Source: Sphaerisporangium sp039871875 (GTDB lineage: Bacteria > Actinomycetota > Actinomycetes > Streptosporangiales > Streptosporangiaceae). Taken from it: DNA of 64,000 nucleotides. The DNA lies in contig NZ_JBDPMD010000003.1 in assembly GCF_039871875.1 (NCBI RefSeq), forward strand, positions 186,001 to 250,000, written 5' to 3'. Shown here in pieces: positions 7,388 to 15,572 of this stretch (position 1 is the first letter of the stretch; each line of letters starts with the position of its first letter). The notes below the pieces were generated by a model, which saw nothing but the letters and a program-made list of their open reading frames with translations, searched no databases and was not told the DNA's origin. The translations under genes were made by a program, and so were the position numbers.

Positions 7388-10300
7388 TCAGGGGCCGCTG
7401 CTCCACAGCGCCCACATATGGAGGAAGTCCGGGATGCGCTCTATGGCGGCGGCGATGAGGACGGCCGCGGTGATCATGGTGATCACCTGGGTGAGCCTCG
7501 TGCGGCGGGTGAGAGGGCGCGGGGTGGGACGGGTGGGCGGGCGGAACCGGCGCCACAGGGTGCCGGCGGCCATGCCGATGACGGTGGCGGGGATGGCGGT
7601 CAGGGCGCCCTTGACGAGGGTGTCGTGGATCAGGGCGGCGACGAAGGAAGGGGCGGCAGACGGGGGGACGCCGCACGGGCCCACGTAGAGGCCGACGCAG
7701 CCCGCCATGGCTTGGAGGTAGCGGGTTCCGCTGGCGGCCATGACGCCGGTGACCAGGGCGGCGAACAGGGCCAGGGCGGGGCGGGCCGCGGTCGGGCGGG
7801 TGGCGACGAGGAAGGCCACGAGGGCTTGGGCCAGGGTGGCGGCGAGGCCGTAGATCTCGATGTACAGCAGAGGGAGAGCCCTGTCGACGCGGACGGCGGG
7901 AGGGATGAGATCCGCGGCGAAGACGGTGAGGGCGGCGGCGGTCAGGAGGAGGGCGACGCCGCCGGCGAGGCCGGTCGTCATGGCCAGGTCGGTGCGGGGG
8001 CGGGCGGTGCCGCGGCGGCGGGCGAGGGAGAGGGGGACCAGCCAGAGGAGCAGGAGGCCGGGGAGGGTCAGGGGATTGACGAGGACGTTCTCCAGGGTGG
8101 TGGAGCGCAGGCTCACCAGCGTGGACAGCGGCTCTAACCATTCGTGGGCGGGGCCGGGGGTGACGGCCTGCCGCGTCTCGCCGAGTTCCTCACTGCGGCG
8201 GAAGGCGTACCAGACGACGAACCACGGGACGGCGGCCAAGGTGCCGGCCGCGGCGACGGCCGCCGGCGCGCGGCGCTGGAGGCGGGGCGGCGCGGGGGCA
8301 AGCGTGCGGGCGGCCGACGTGGCCCAGCCGGCGAGGAGGGCGGCGCCGGTCAGCAGCATCAGGGCGGCGAGGAGGAACCGGGCGGGCGTCACCGGGGACG
8401 GGTTCTCCTCGAAGACGACCGCGAGGGCGAGTTGGTCGCCCAGCAGGAAGCCGGCGGTGACGGCGGCGGCGGGGCGGAGGTAGGTGCGCGGGGGCGGGAC
8501 GGGTGAGTGGCGGGAGGGTTCCAGCCAGACGGCTTCGACGATCGCGATGACCAGGGCGGGGACGCACAGCAGGCCGGCGAGGGCGGTGCCGAGCAAGGAG
8601 AGCAGGGCCGGGCCGCTGAGGAAGTTCTGCACGTTGCCGGCCATGATGGCGGCGGTCATGCCGGCGCCGGCCAGTGCCCAGGTGCCTGGCCGGAGGACGG
8701 CGGCGGGGTCCGCGAGGTGGGTGATCCGGCGGCCCGGGTCCGGGTGGGAGCGCAGCCATGCGAGCAGGCGGCGGCGAGGGGACGGGATCCGGGTGAGCAG
8801 GGCGTGGAGGGTCTCGCGGTGTCCGGCGGCGGCGTCGGCGTGCAGTTCGGAGCGGCGGAGCACCGCGGCGCGGGTGAGCAGCACCAGGGCGGTGAGGGTG
8901 GCCATGGAGACGGCGGCCCGCAGCGCCTGCGCCCAGCCGTCGGCGACGAGGAGGAGCGCGGGGACGAACGGCAGCAGGCCGAGCAGGACGAACGACCGCC
9001 AGACGGCGATGGTCAGGTAGGTCCGGTCCACGTCGCCGTCGCGCAGATGCGCCAGCGCGTGCCGCACCACGGCCTCGGCCGCTTGGCGGTCCGACCGGAC
9101 GAGAACCATCATCTGGTGTCCCACGGCCAGGTAACGACGGCCGGGGCGGCCGAAGACCCGCGTGGTCAGCCAGGGGTGGACGGACAACAACAGGTGAGGT
9201 GGGCGGGCCAGTCCCGCCTGCGGCGCCAGCCTCTCGACCATGGCGGCCACGTCCCGCCCGGCGGGCATCGGAAGGGGGCGGTACCCGTTCCGCATGACGA
9301 TCCACACCGGGTGCAGCCAGAACAACGCACCCGCCACCACGACCAGCGCCAGCAGCCCCCACCCCACCCATCGCGCCTGGTCGGCGTAGAACTGCCCCAA
9401 GCAGGACACGAGAAAGGCCCGCTCCGGGATCAGCGAGATGCCACCGGCGAGCTGCGCCTCGCACGCGAGGTAGGCGTGCTTGAAGGCGTCGCGGTTCGCC
9501 GGCACCGCCTGGTACAGCGTCAGGTAGGTGGTGACGCTCGTCGCCAGCACAGCTCCGGCGAGCATCGCCAGCGTCGTGAGCCCCCCGCGCCCGACCGGCG
9601 GCCCACCGTCCCCGTCCTGGCCCACGTCGCTCCCGCCCCGGGATTCGCCGCCCCTCTCCCGAGGGGTGCCGGACTCCCCGTCCCGGAAGTCGCCAGCCGC
9701 CGCACCACGGGTGCCGGACTCCCAAAAGCTGCCGGACCCCCCGTCCCGCAAATCGCCGGCCCTCTCACGAGGGGTGCCGGACTCTCGAAGGGTGACGGAT
9801 TCCCGGTCCCGGGAATCGGCGGCCGCCTCACCAGAGGTGCCGGACTTCCCGTCCCGCAAATCGCCGGCCGTCTCACCAGGGATGCCGGACTCCCGAGGGT
9901 TGCCGGGCTCGCCCGGGCGGTGGCCGGGGGTGTCGCTCCGGGGTGCGGGGTGCGCCGGCTCGGGGGCGGCGAGGTGGTCGCGGAGTTGTACGTGGCGGAA
10001 CTGGTAGAAGCCGCCGGAGCAGCGGAGGAGGCCGCGGTTGTGGGCGTCGGCGAGGAAGCGCATGAGGCGGAGGGGGAGGACGCCTTGGGTGGACAGCCAG
10101 AGGCGGGCCAGGCAGAAACGGCCCCACGCGGTGGTGCCCAGGGCTACCGCGACGGCGGCGGACGTGGCGGCCGCCAGGGCGGAGACCGTGCCGGTGACGG
10201 GGCCGGCGTAGGCGATGAGGGGCGGGCCGGCCGCCGCGGCGCACACGGTCCCCGCGACGGCGCCGTTGACGGTGGCGACGGCGCGGTCGGCGCGCAGGAC

Positions 10301-12049
10301 GGTGACGGGGTCGCGGGCGCGGACCTCGTCGGCGGGGTCCTGGAGCCAGCCGACCAGACCGCCGCAGAACCCGGCGAGCAGGCCGACGGCGACACCGGCC
10401 AGGAGCGCGTACAGGACGCCGTCGAGGAGCCGGCCGGAGACGGGGGACGGCGCACCGGCGAGCAGGCCGGCCAGCGGCACGGTCACCAGCCCCGCGCCGG
10501 CGCCGCCCGCGAAGCCCGCCGTGAACCACGAGGTGAAATGGCTGCGGACGGCCCGCGCCAGGTGGCGTGATCGGCCGTGCAGCGCCAGGTTGGCGTACTT
10601 GGGCGGCGTGGGGTCCGACAACAGGGCCGCGACGGCGGACCCGGCGACCACACCTGTGCACAGCCCGGTCACGACACCCGCCAAGGCGCTGCGTGTCGTC
10701 ACCGTCGCGACGGCCACCGCGATCGCCACCGCCGCGACGGCGGCCGCCGTCACCCGCACCGGGTCGCCGAGGCGGGGGTCCAGGGTGGCGAACCGCCACC
10801 AGGCGAGGTCGTGCCCCCCGTCGTGGCGCAGCCGGGACGCCAGGAAACCGGCCCACCGCTCCGCCCGCTCCACGCCGGGCCACGGCGCCGCGCCGTCCGT
10901 CCCGGGGCGCGAGTACACGGCGGGCAGGCACGCCATGAGCAACCGCTTCTCGATCTCCTCCCGGCCGAGCCTCCGCAGCTCCCCCGGCTCGCCGCCCGGC
11001 GGCCCGTACACGACGAGCAGCAGGTAGATCGTCAACGGCGTGGACAGCGCCGCCGCGAGCCCCGGCTCCTCGCGTACCGCGGCGAACAGGGCCTCCCACC
11101 GTGCGTCCCCGGACCGGACGCGGCTCTCCAGGTAGGACACCAGCCGCTCCGCCCCCACCGGTTCGAGCTCGACGACCGCCGCCGAGGACAGGAACCGCCC
11201 GCTGCGCACCACCGCCGCCTCGTACTCGTCCCCCCGGCAGGTGAGCACGAACGGCCGCCCGTCGCACGCCACGTCGATCCCCTCGATGGCCGGCACCCGC
11301 GCCCCCGGCGGCATCTCGTCCAGCCCGTCGAGCACCGGCGTCACCCGCCCCGCCGCCACCAGCGCCCCGGCGACGTCCCCGGCCAGCTCCGGGTACTCCT
11401 CCCGCACCCGCCGCGCCACCCAGTCGTCGAACGGCTCCCTGGGGTCCCACGCCGACACCGGCAGCAGCACCGGCACCGGCTCGCCTGCCTCCGCCCCTTC
11501 GATCAGGTCGACCACGAGCCGCATCGCCGCGACGGACTTGCCGGCCCCGGGCGCGCCGAGCACCACCAACTGCCGGTACGGCAACTCCCTGAACCGCGCC
11601 GCGAGCTCCCCCACCTCGCCGCTCGCCGCCCCGGCCGGCAGGATCGCCCCGCCGCGTGCCGTCACCGGCCGCCCGGTGACCGACCAGGTGACCGCGAGCG
11701 GATGCGCCCGGGACAACCCGCGGGCGACCAGCTCCCGCCGCCACTGGTTCACCACCGCCGCCGCGAGCCGCTGCGCCGCCCGTCCGACCGCCTCCTCCTC
11801 GGGGTCCGTCTCCCCCGCCCGCTCCGGGGAACGCAGCTCACGCACCACGAAGACGCACAACCCGCCGACCACCGGCACCACGGCGAACACGAACGCGTAC
11901 AGGTTGGAGTACCCGACCAGCCGCTCGAACGCCGGCCCGTCCGGCGCCGACCCGGCGACCACCAGGAACGCCACGGCGAACCCCGCCAGCCCGAGCGCCA
12001 GGCTTCCGGCCGCGACGGCGCGCCATCGCCGCCTCCGCCGTCCGCCCAT
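7388..12049 (-). CDS. Membrane NACHT ATPase fused to a degenerate M48-like metallopeptidase region
   Basis: A 1553-residue multi-domain membrane protein. Residues about 1-70 hold two membrane helices. Around residue 150 is the P-loop GAPGAGKS, followed by VTPVLDGLDEMP (Walker B with the extra acidic residues of NACHT). Next come several membrane helices (about 440-640), a hydrophilic repeat-rich linker (about 720-810), a helix pair, and an M48-like segment: RHALAHLRDGDVD followed by RSELHADAAAGHR. Active M48 enzymes have HExxH; here the Glu codon is GCG (9056-9058), giving HALAH. At least eight further hydrophobic segments follow. It could be a STAND-type sensor with a pseudo-protease effector or scaffold. 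I know of no named protein with this exact layout. Confidence 0.8.
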   Translation of the reverse strand: MGGRRRRRWRAVAAGSLALGLAGFAVAFLVVAGSAPDGPAFERLVGYSNLYAFVFAVVPVVGGLCVFVVRELRSPERAGETDPEEEAVGRAAQRLAAAVVNQWRRELVARGLSRAHPLAVTWSVTGRPVTARGGAILPAGAASGEVGELAARFRELPYRQLVVLGAPGAGKSVAAMRLVVDLIEGAEAGEPVPVLLPVSAWDPREPFDDWVARRVREEYPELAGDVAGALVAAGRVTPVLDGLDEMPPGARVPAIEGIDVACDGRPFVLTCRGDEYEAAVVRSGRFLSSAAVVELEPVGAERLVSYLESRVRSGDARWEALFAAVREEPGLAAALSTPLTIYLLLVVYGPPGGEPGELRRLGREEIEKRLLMACLPAVYSRPGTDGAAPWPGVERAERWAGFLASRLRHDGGHDLAWWRFATLDPRLGDPVRVTAAAVAAVAIAVAVATVTTRSALAGVVTGLCTGVVAGSAVAALLSDPTPPKYANLALHGRSRHLARAVRSHFTSWFTAGFAGGAGAGLVTVPLAGLLAGAPSPVSGRLLDGVLYALLAGVAVGLLAGFCGGLVGWLQDPADEVRARDPVTVLRADRAVATVNGAVAGTVCAAAAGPPLIAYAGPVTGTVSALAAATSAAVAVALGTTAWGRFCLARLWLSTQGVLPLRLMRFLADAHNRGLLRCSGGFYQFRHVQLRDHLAAPEPAHPAPRSDTPGHRPGEPGNPRESGIPGETAGDLRDGKSGTSGEAAADSRDRESVTLRESGTPRERAGDLRDGGSGSFWESGTRGAAAGDFRDGESGTPRERGGESRGGSDVGQDGDGGPPVGRGGLTTLAMLAGAVLATSVTTYLTLYQAVPANRDAFKHAYLACEAQLAGGISLIPERAFLVSCLGQFYADQARWVGWGLLALVVVAGALFWLHPVWIVMRNGYRPLPMPAGRDVAAMVERLAPQAGLARPPHLLLSVHPWLTTRVFGRPGRRYLAVGHQMMVLVRSDRQAAEAVVRHALAHLRDGDVDRTYLTIAVWRSFVLLGLLPFVPALLLVADGWAQALRAAVSMATLTALVLLTRAAVLRRSELHADAAAGHRETLHALLTRIPSPRRRLLAWLRSHPDPGRRITHLADPAAVLRPGTWALAGAGMTAAIMAGNVQNFLSGPALLSLLGTALAGLLCVPALVIAIVEAVWLEPSRHSPVPPPRTYLRPAAAVTAGFLLGDQLALAVVFEENPSPVTPARFLLAALMLLTGAALLAGWATSAARTLAPAPPRLQRRAPAAVAAAGTLAAVPWFVVWYAFRRSEELGETRQAVTPGPAHEWLEPLSTLVSLRSTTLENVLVNPLTLPGLLLLWLVPLSLARRRGTARPRTDLAMTTGLAGGVALLLTAAALTVFAADLIPPAVRVDRALPLLYIEIYGLAATLAQALVAFLVATRPTAARPALALFAALVTGVMAASGTRYLQAMAGCVGLYVGPCGVPPSAAPSFVAALIHDTLVKGALTAIPATVIGMAAGTLWRRFRPPTRPTPRPLTRRTRLTQVITMITAAVLIAAAIERIPDFLHMWALWSSGP

Positions 12050-12120
12050 GGCACGACATCATGCACATAGGGTTCGCCCCGCGCTACCCGACGTACCTGT
12101 GCGGCGTGGGGGCGTGAGCC

Positions 12121-13248
12121 TCAGGTCAGGAGAGGCACCAGGTCGAGGCGGCGGTTGACGCCGAGTTTGGTGTAGACGTTGTGGAGGTGGTTGCCCACGG
12201 TGCGGTGCGACAGGGTGAGCCAGTCGGCGATCTCGCGGTTGGTGAGGTTCCAGGAGGCCAGGCGGGCGATCTCCAGCTCGCGGGCGCTGAGCACGGTGCC
12301 TTCACCCTCGTGGGTCGTGTGCACGCGGCGCAGGCGGTTGCGGGTGGCCATCGGGGTGGACCAGGAGCGGATCACCCACGCGTGCAGGGGGTGGGCCAGG
12401 CGCACGGTGACGCCGGACGGGTGCGCGTGGACGGTGATCAGGGCGCGTGCTTCCAGGCGTTCGACGGCGCCGGGGGAGGTGAGGCGGGTCAGCGTGTCCA
12501 GGGCGACGGGCCCGCCGGCGGCGACCAGCTCCAGGAGTTCGCGTTCCGAGTCGTCGAGCTCGCCCATCGCCGCCTCGGCCATCTGCCGCAGCCGGGGCGT
12601 CAGCAGCAGCTCGCCGGACCACCGGACCCGGCCGTCCACCTGGGTGAAGGACTGGGAGTGTGCCAGTTCGAGCAGCAGACGCACGTTGCCCCGGGCGGTG
12701 TGCCACAACGAGCGGGCCGTCGTCATCTCCACCTCGCCCCCGAGCACCGCGCCGAGCAGCCGCGCGGTGTCGCGGACCGGGAGCGGCGCGAGATCCAGCC
12801 GCGACACCCCGCCGTCCGTCCAGAGCGACAGGAGCACCGGGGGAACCGCGGCCCCGGTCAGGGTGGTGAGCACGACGCGGGCACCCCGGTGCGCCACCAG
12901 GTACGCGATCGTCGCGGCCGAGCGCCCGTCCAGCAGGTGCGCGTCGTCCACGGCCAGCACCAGCGGCCGGGGAGCGGCCCCGCAGAGCAGCTCGGCGGCC
13001 CACCGCACCGGGTTGACCGGTTCGCGGCTGCCGGGCAGCAGGTGCGCCAGCGCCCCGAACGGCACGCCGGCCCCGGCGCCCGCCGCCTGGTGGACGACGG
13101 TGCCGGGCCGGTCGAACACCGTGACGGCCTCGGCCATCAGCCGGGTCCGCCCGGACCCTGCCTCCCCCACGACCAGGATCCCCGCGCTCTCCCGCAGCGC
13201 GGTCCTGATCGTGTCGCGCTCCTTCACGCGTCCCCTGAACGGCACCAC
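12121..13248 (-). CDS. LuxR-family regulator with N-terminal ATPase domain (short LAL type)
   Basis: Transcription regulator of 375 aa: an AAA-type ATPase lobe (about residues 1-200) and a C-terminal LuxR helix-turn-helix (SARELEIARLASWNLTNREI, then HRTVGNHLHNVYTKLGV). The P-loop reads GEAGSGRT, with Arg in place of the usual Lys, so ATP hydrolysis may be weak or lost. The Walker B region is LVLAVDDAHLLDG. Full-length LAL regulators are 900 aa or more; this one lacks the TPR middle. The start is one of two adjacent GTG codons (13248 or 13245) near a GGGGG ribosome site. It is divergent from another LuxR gene at 13353 and resembles the large LAL protein at 15573, suggesting duplication. Confidence 0.85.
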   Translation of the reverse strand: MVPFRGRVKERDTIRTALRESAGILVVGEAGSGRTRLMAEAVTVFDRPGTVVHQAAGAGAGVPFGALAHLLPGSREPVNPVRWAAELLCGAAPRPLVLAVDDAHLLDGRSAATIAYLVAHRGARVVLTTLTGAAVPPVLLSLWTDGGVSRLDLAPLPVRDTARLLGAVLGGEVEMTTARSLWHTARGNVRLLLELAHSQSFTQVDGRVRWSGELLLTPRLRQMAEAAMGELDDSERELLELVAAGGPVALDTLTRLTSPGAVERLEARALITVHAHPSGVTVRLAHPLHAWVIRSWSTPMATRNRLRRVHTTHEGEGTVLSARELEIARLASWNLTNREIADWLTLSHRTVGNHLHNVYTKLGVNRRLDLVPLLT

Positions 13249-13352
13249 GTCGTCACCCCCTCAGCAGCCTGCGCCGGATCCCTTGCCGGAATTGTTGGCA
13301 CACCGGGGCAGGGCGCGGTATACGCGGAAGTACGTACTTTCGAAGGGGACGT

Positions 13353-14087
13353 ATGCTTTCCAGGAACCGCTACGACCAGGTGATCGACCTGGCCGTGGAG
13401 CTGGTGGCCATGAGCCCCGCCGCGGTCGACCACGGCCGGGTGGCCGAGTCCCTCCGGCAGGTGCTCGAATGCCCCACCGCCACGTTCTCCGAGGTCGGCG
13501 CGGACGGCGTCAAGGGCCTGGGCTGGCCGGAGACCCGACTGCCCACCGCCACGATGACCGAGGTCACCCGCCGCAACATGGAGCGGCACCCCCTGATCCA
13601 GCACTACGTGCGCACCACCGACCGCCGCCCCCTGGCGGTCAGCGACCTGACCACCATGCGCCGCTGGCGTTCCTCGGCGGTGGGTTCCGACATCCGTTCC
13701 GTCACCGGTTTCTACGACCACGTGGCACTCCCCCTGCTGTCCCCCGTGGGCACCATGCGCGCCTTCGCCCTCGGCCGCCCCGACGGGGGTTTCACCCGCC
13801 AGGAGCGCGAGTTCGTGGAACGGCTGCACCCCGTGCTGGTCACCCTGGACCGCCGCTCCCGCCAGGCACGCTCCCCCGCCGCCGCCCGCCTGACGCCACG
13901 TGAGGAGCAGGTGCTGGAACTCGTCGGGGCGGGCCTCACCCGTCAGCTCGCCGCGCGACGGTTACGCGTCTCCGTCAGGACCGTGGACAAGCACCTCGAA
14001 AGCATCTACCGCAAGCTCGGCGTGAACAGCCACGTGCAGGCGGCCCTCTGGCTGGCCGGGTCGCGCGCGCGGCCCGGCGGGAGTTGA
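13353..14087 (+). CDS. LuxR-family transcriptional regulator
   Basis: Regulator of 244 aa. The N-terminal 170 residues look like a GAF/autoinducer-type sensor fold (no recognisable ligand motif), and the C-terminus is a clear LuxR helix-turn-helix (LTPREEQVLELVGAGLTRQL, then RTVDKHLESIYRKLGVNSH). It is divergently transcribed from the short LAL-type regulator with about 100 bp between starts. A secreted protease gene follows 97 bp downstream on the same strand. No target site is evident, so whether it serves the biosynthetic cluster 6 kb away is unknown. Confidence 0.85.
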   Translation: MLSRNRYDQVIDLAVELVAMSPAAVDHGRVAESLRQVLECPTATFSEVGADGVKGLGWPETRLPTATMTEVTRRNMERHPLIQHYVRTTDRRPLAVSDLTTMRRWRSSAVGSDIRSVTGFYDHVALPLLSPVGTMRAFALGRPDGGFTRQEREFVERLHPVLVTLDRRSRQARSPAAARLTPREEQVLELVGAGLTRQLAARRLRVSVRTVDKHLESIYRKLGVNSHVQAALWLAGSRARPGGS

Positions 14088-14184
14088 GTAGCGAATACTC
14101 ATCCGGTCGCGGATGACCGGAGGCGACGATTCTTCTCGTCACCGGCGCCGATGGGGCGTCGCGATAGCAAACGGGGCGAGAACG

Positions 14185-15435
14185 ATGGTGGTTCGTGGTT
14201 CTGGGTCGCGCAGGGGTGTGTCCCTTCTGGTGGGGGCGCTGGTCGTGGCCGGGACGATGGTCATGCCGATGGCGTCCGCGGGGGCCGAGCCTGCGCGGTA
14301 CGCCGGGAAGGACGCGGAGCTGGCGCGTAAGCAGGTGCCGATGCTGGCGCTGGCCGACGAGCTGGAGGCCGCCGGGGGGACGAAGGGGACGGGGTTCGCG
14401 GGGGTCGAGCTGGACGTGCCGGCGGGGGTGGTGCACCTGTACTGGAAGGGTGACGCGCCGCCGGCGGTCGGGACGCTGGCGGCCAAGGCGCCGGAGGGGG
14501 TCAGCGTGCGGGTGCACCCGGCGAGGTTCACCGCCGCCGAGCTGCGGGAGCGGGCCGAGGAGATCGTGCGGACGCGGGGGCTCAGCGCGGGGGGCGACGT
14601 GCACCGCGTGACGCCGCTGGAGGACGGCAGCGGGCTGGAACTGGCGGTCACCTCGCAGGCGGAGGTGGCCAAGGCCACGGCGGACCCGCTGGTGGTGAAA
14701 GCCGAGGTCGAGTCCCTTGACCCTTATGACGGGCGGTGGGGCGGGGCGTCGCCGTTCGAGGGCGGCATCCAGATCAACTCGTGCAGCACGTCGTTCGGCG
14801 GCTTGATGTCGCCCGCGGGATCCGACTGGGTGTACCCGGCGAAGCTCATCGCGGCGGCGCACTGCTACTCGGTGGGCGACCCGGTGACCACGGGGAACTC
14901 CACCACCGGCATCGTGACCATCGGGCACGTCGAGGCGGTCTACCCGCAGCTCGACACCGCGCTCATCGCGGTGGACTCCGGCAGGTTCGTCACCGGCTGG
15001 ATGTGGGACGGCGGCGTGCAGGACGGCTCGGAGTACACCAAGCCGGTCGTGGGCACCTCGCAGGCGCGCACAGGGTCGCTGGTGTGCACCTCGGGCGCGT
15101 GGAGCGGCGTCCACTGCGACATCAAGATCACCAAGACGGGCTCCACGCTGGACTGGGGGACCCACGTCTCGCGGGCCGTGTCGATCGGCGACCAGCTCCA
15201 GGGTCAGGCCGCCGCGGGCGGCGGCGACAGCGGCGGGCCGGTGTTCACCCTGACGAGCGACTTCAGCAGCGTGCTCGCGGCCGGGGTCATCATCGGCGGG
15301 GACAACCGCCGTCCCGCCACCTGCACCGGCTGGTCCGGGCGCTGCTCGACCCGGGTGTTCTTCACCGACTTCCGCACCGTGCGGTCCCACTGGGGTCTCT
15401 CCTGGATGGCGGGCCAGGGCCCGGAAGGTCTCTGA
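14185..15435 (+). CDS. Secreted chymotrypsin-fold serine protease
   Basis: Exported protease of 416 aa. From the ATG at 14185 the N-terminus is a Sec signal (positive VVRGSGSRRG, a hydrophobic helix, cleavage likely after ASAGA). An upstream in-frame ATG at 14113 would bury the signal, so I reject it. A pro-region of about 150 residues follows. The catalytic set is visible: His in AAHCYS, Asp in QLDTALIAVD, Ser in GGGDSGGPVF. This matches the streptogrisin-like S1 proteases of actinomycetes, which are activated by removing the pro-region. Extra Cys residues in the mature part suggest disulfides. A strong hairpin follows the stop codon. Confidence 0.88.
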   Translation: MVVRGSGSRRGVSLLVGALVVAGTMVMPMASAGAEPARYAGKDAELARKQVPMLALADELEAAGGTKGTGFAGVELDVPAGVVHLYWKGDAPPAVGTLAAKAPEGVSVRVHPARFTAAELRERAEEIVRTRGLSAGGDVHRVTPLEDGSGLELAVTSQAEVAKATADPLVVKAEVESLDPYDGRWGGASPFEGGIQINSCSTSFGGLMSPAGSDWVYPAKLIAAAHCYSVGDPVTTGNSTTGIVTIGHVEAVYPQLDTALIAVDSGRFVTGWMWDGGVQDGSEYTKPVVGTSQARTGSLVCTSGAWSGVHCDIKITKTGSTLDWGTHVSRAVSIGDQLQGQAAAGGGDSGGPVFTLTSDFSSVLAAGVIIGGDNRRPATCTGWSGRCSTRVFFTDFRTVRSHWGLSWMAGQGPEGL

Positions 15436-15443
15436 GCCGCTCG

Positions 15444-15485
15444 GGCCGCCGGTTCCCCGGCACCGCACGACGGGAACCGGCGGCC
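15444..15485 (+). terminator. Hairpin after the serine protease gene
   Basis: Perfect 14-bp inverted repeat (arms 15444-15457 and 15472-15485, GGCCGCCGGTTCCC in the left arm) with a 14-nt loop, starting 9 bp after the protease stop. There is no T-run, which is common for actinomycete terminators. Confidence 0.65.
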
Positions 15486-15572
15486 GGTGGACGATCGCCA
15501 AGTGAACGACAACCATTCGCCAATCCGGCTTCCGCACCCTTGGGGAGGTTGCCCACGGAAAGGCGAAGGGTG

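Noticed and set aside
14113..14184. Longer N-terminus of the serine protease
   Set aside because: It would place a hydrophilic stretch before a perfect signal peptide that begins at the ATG at 14185.
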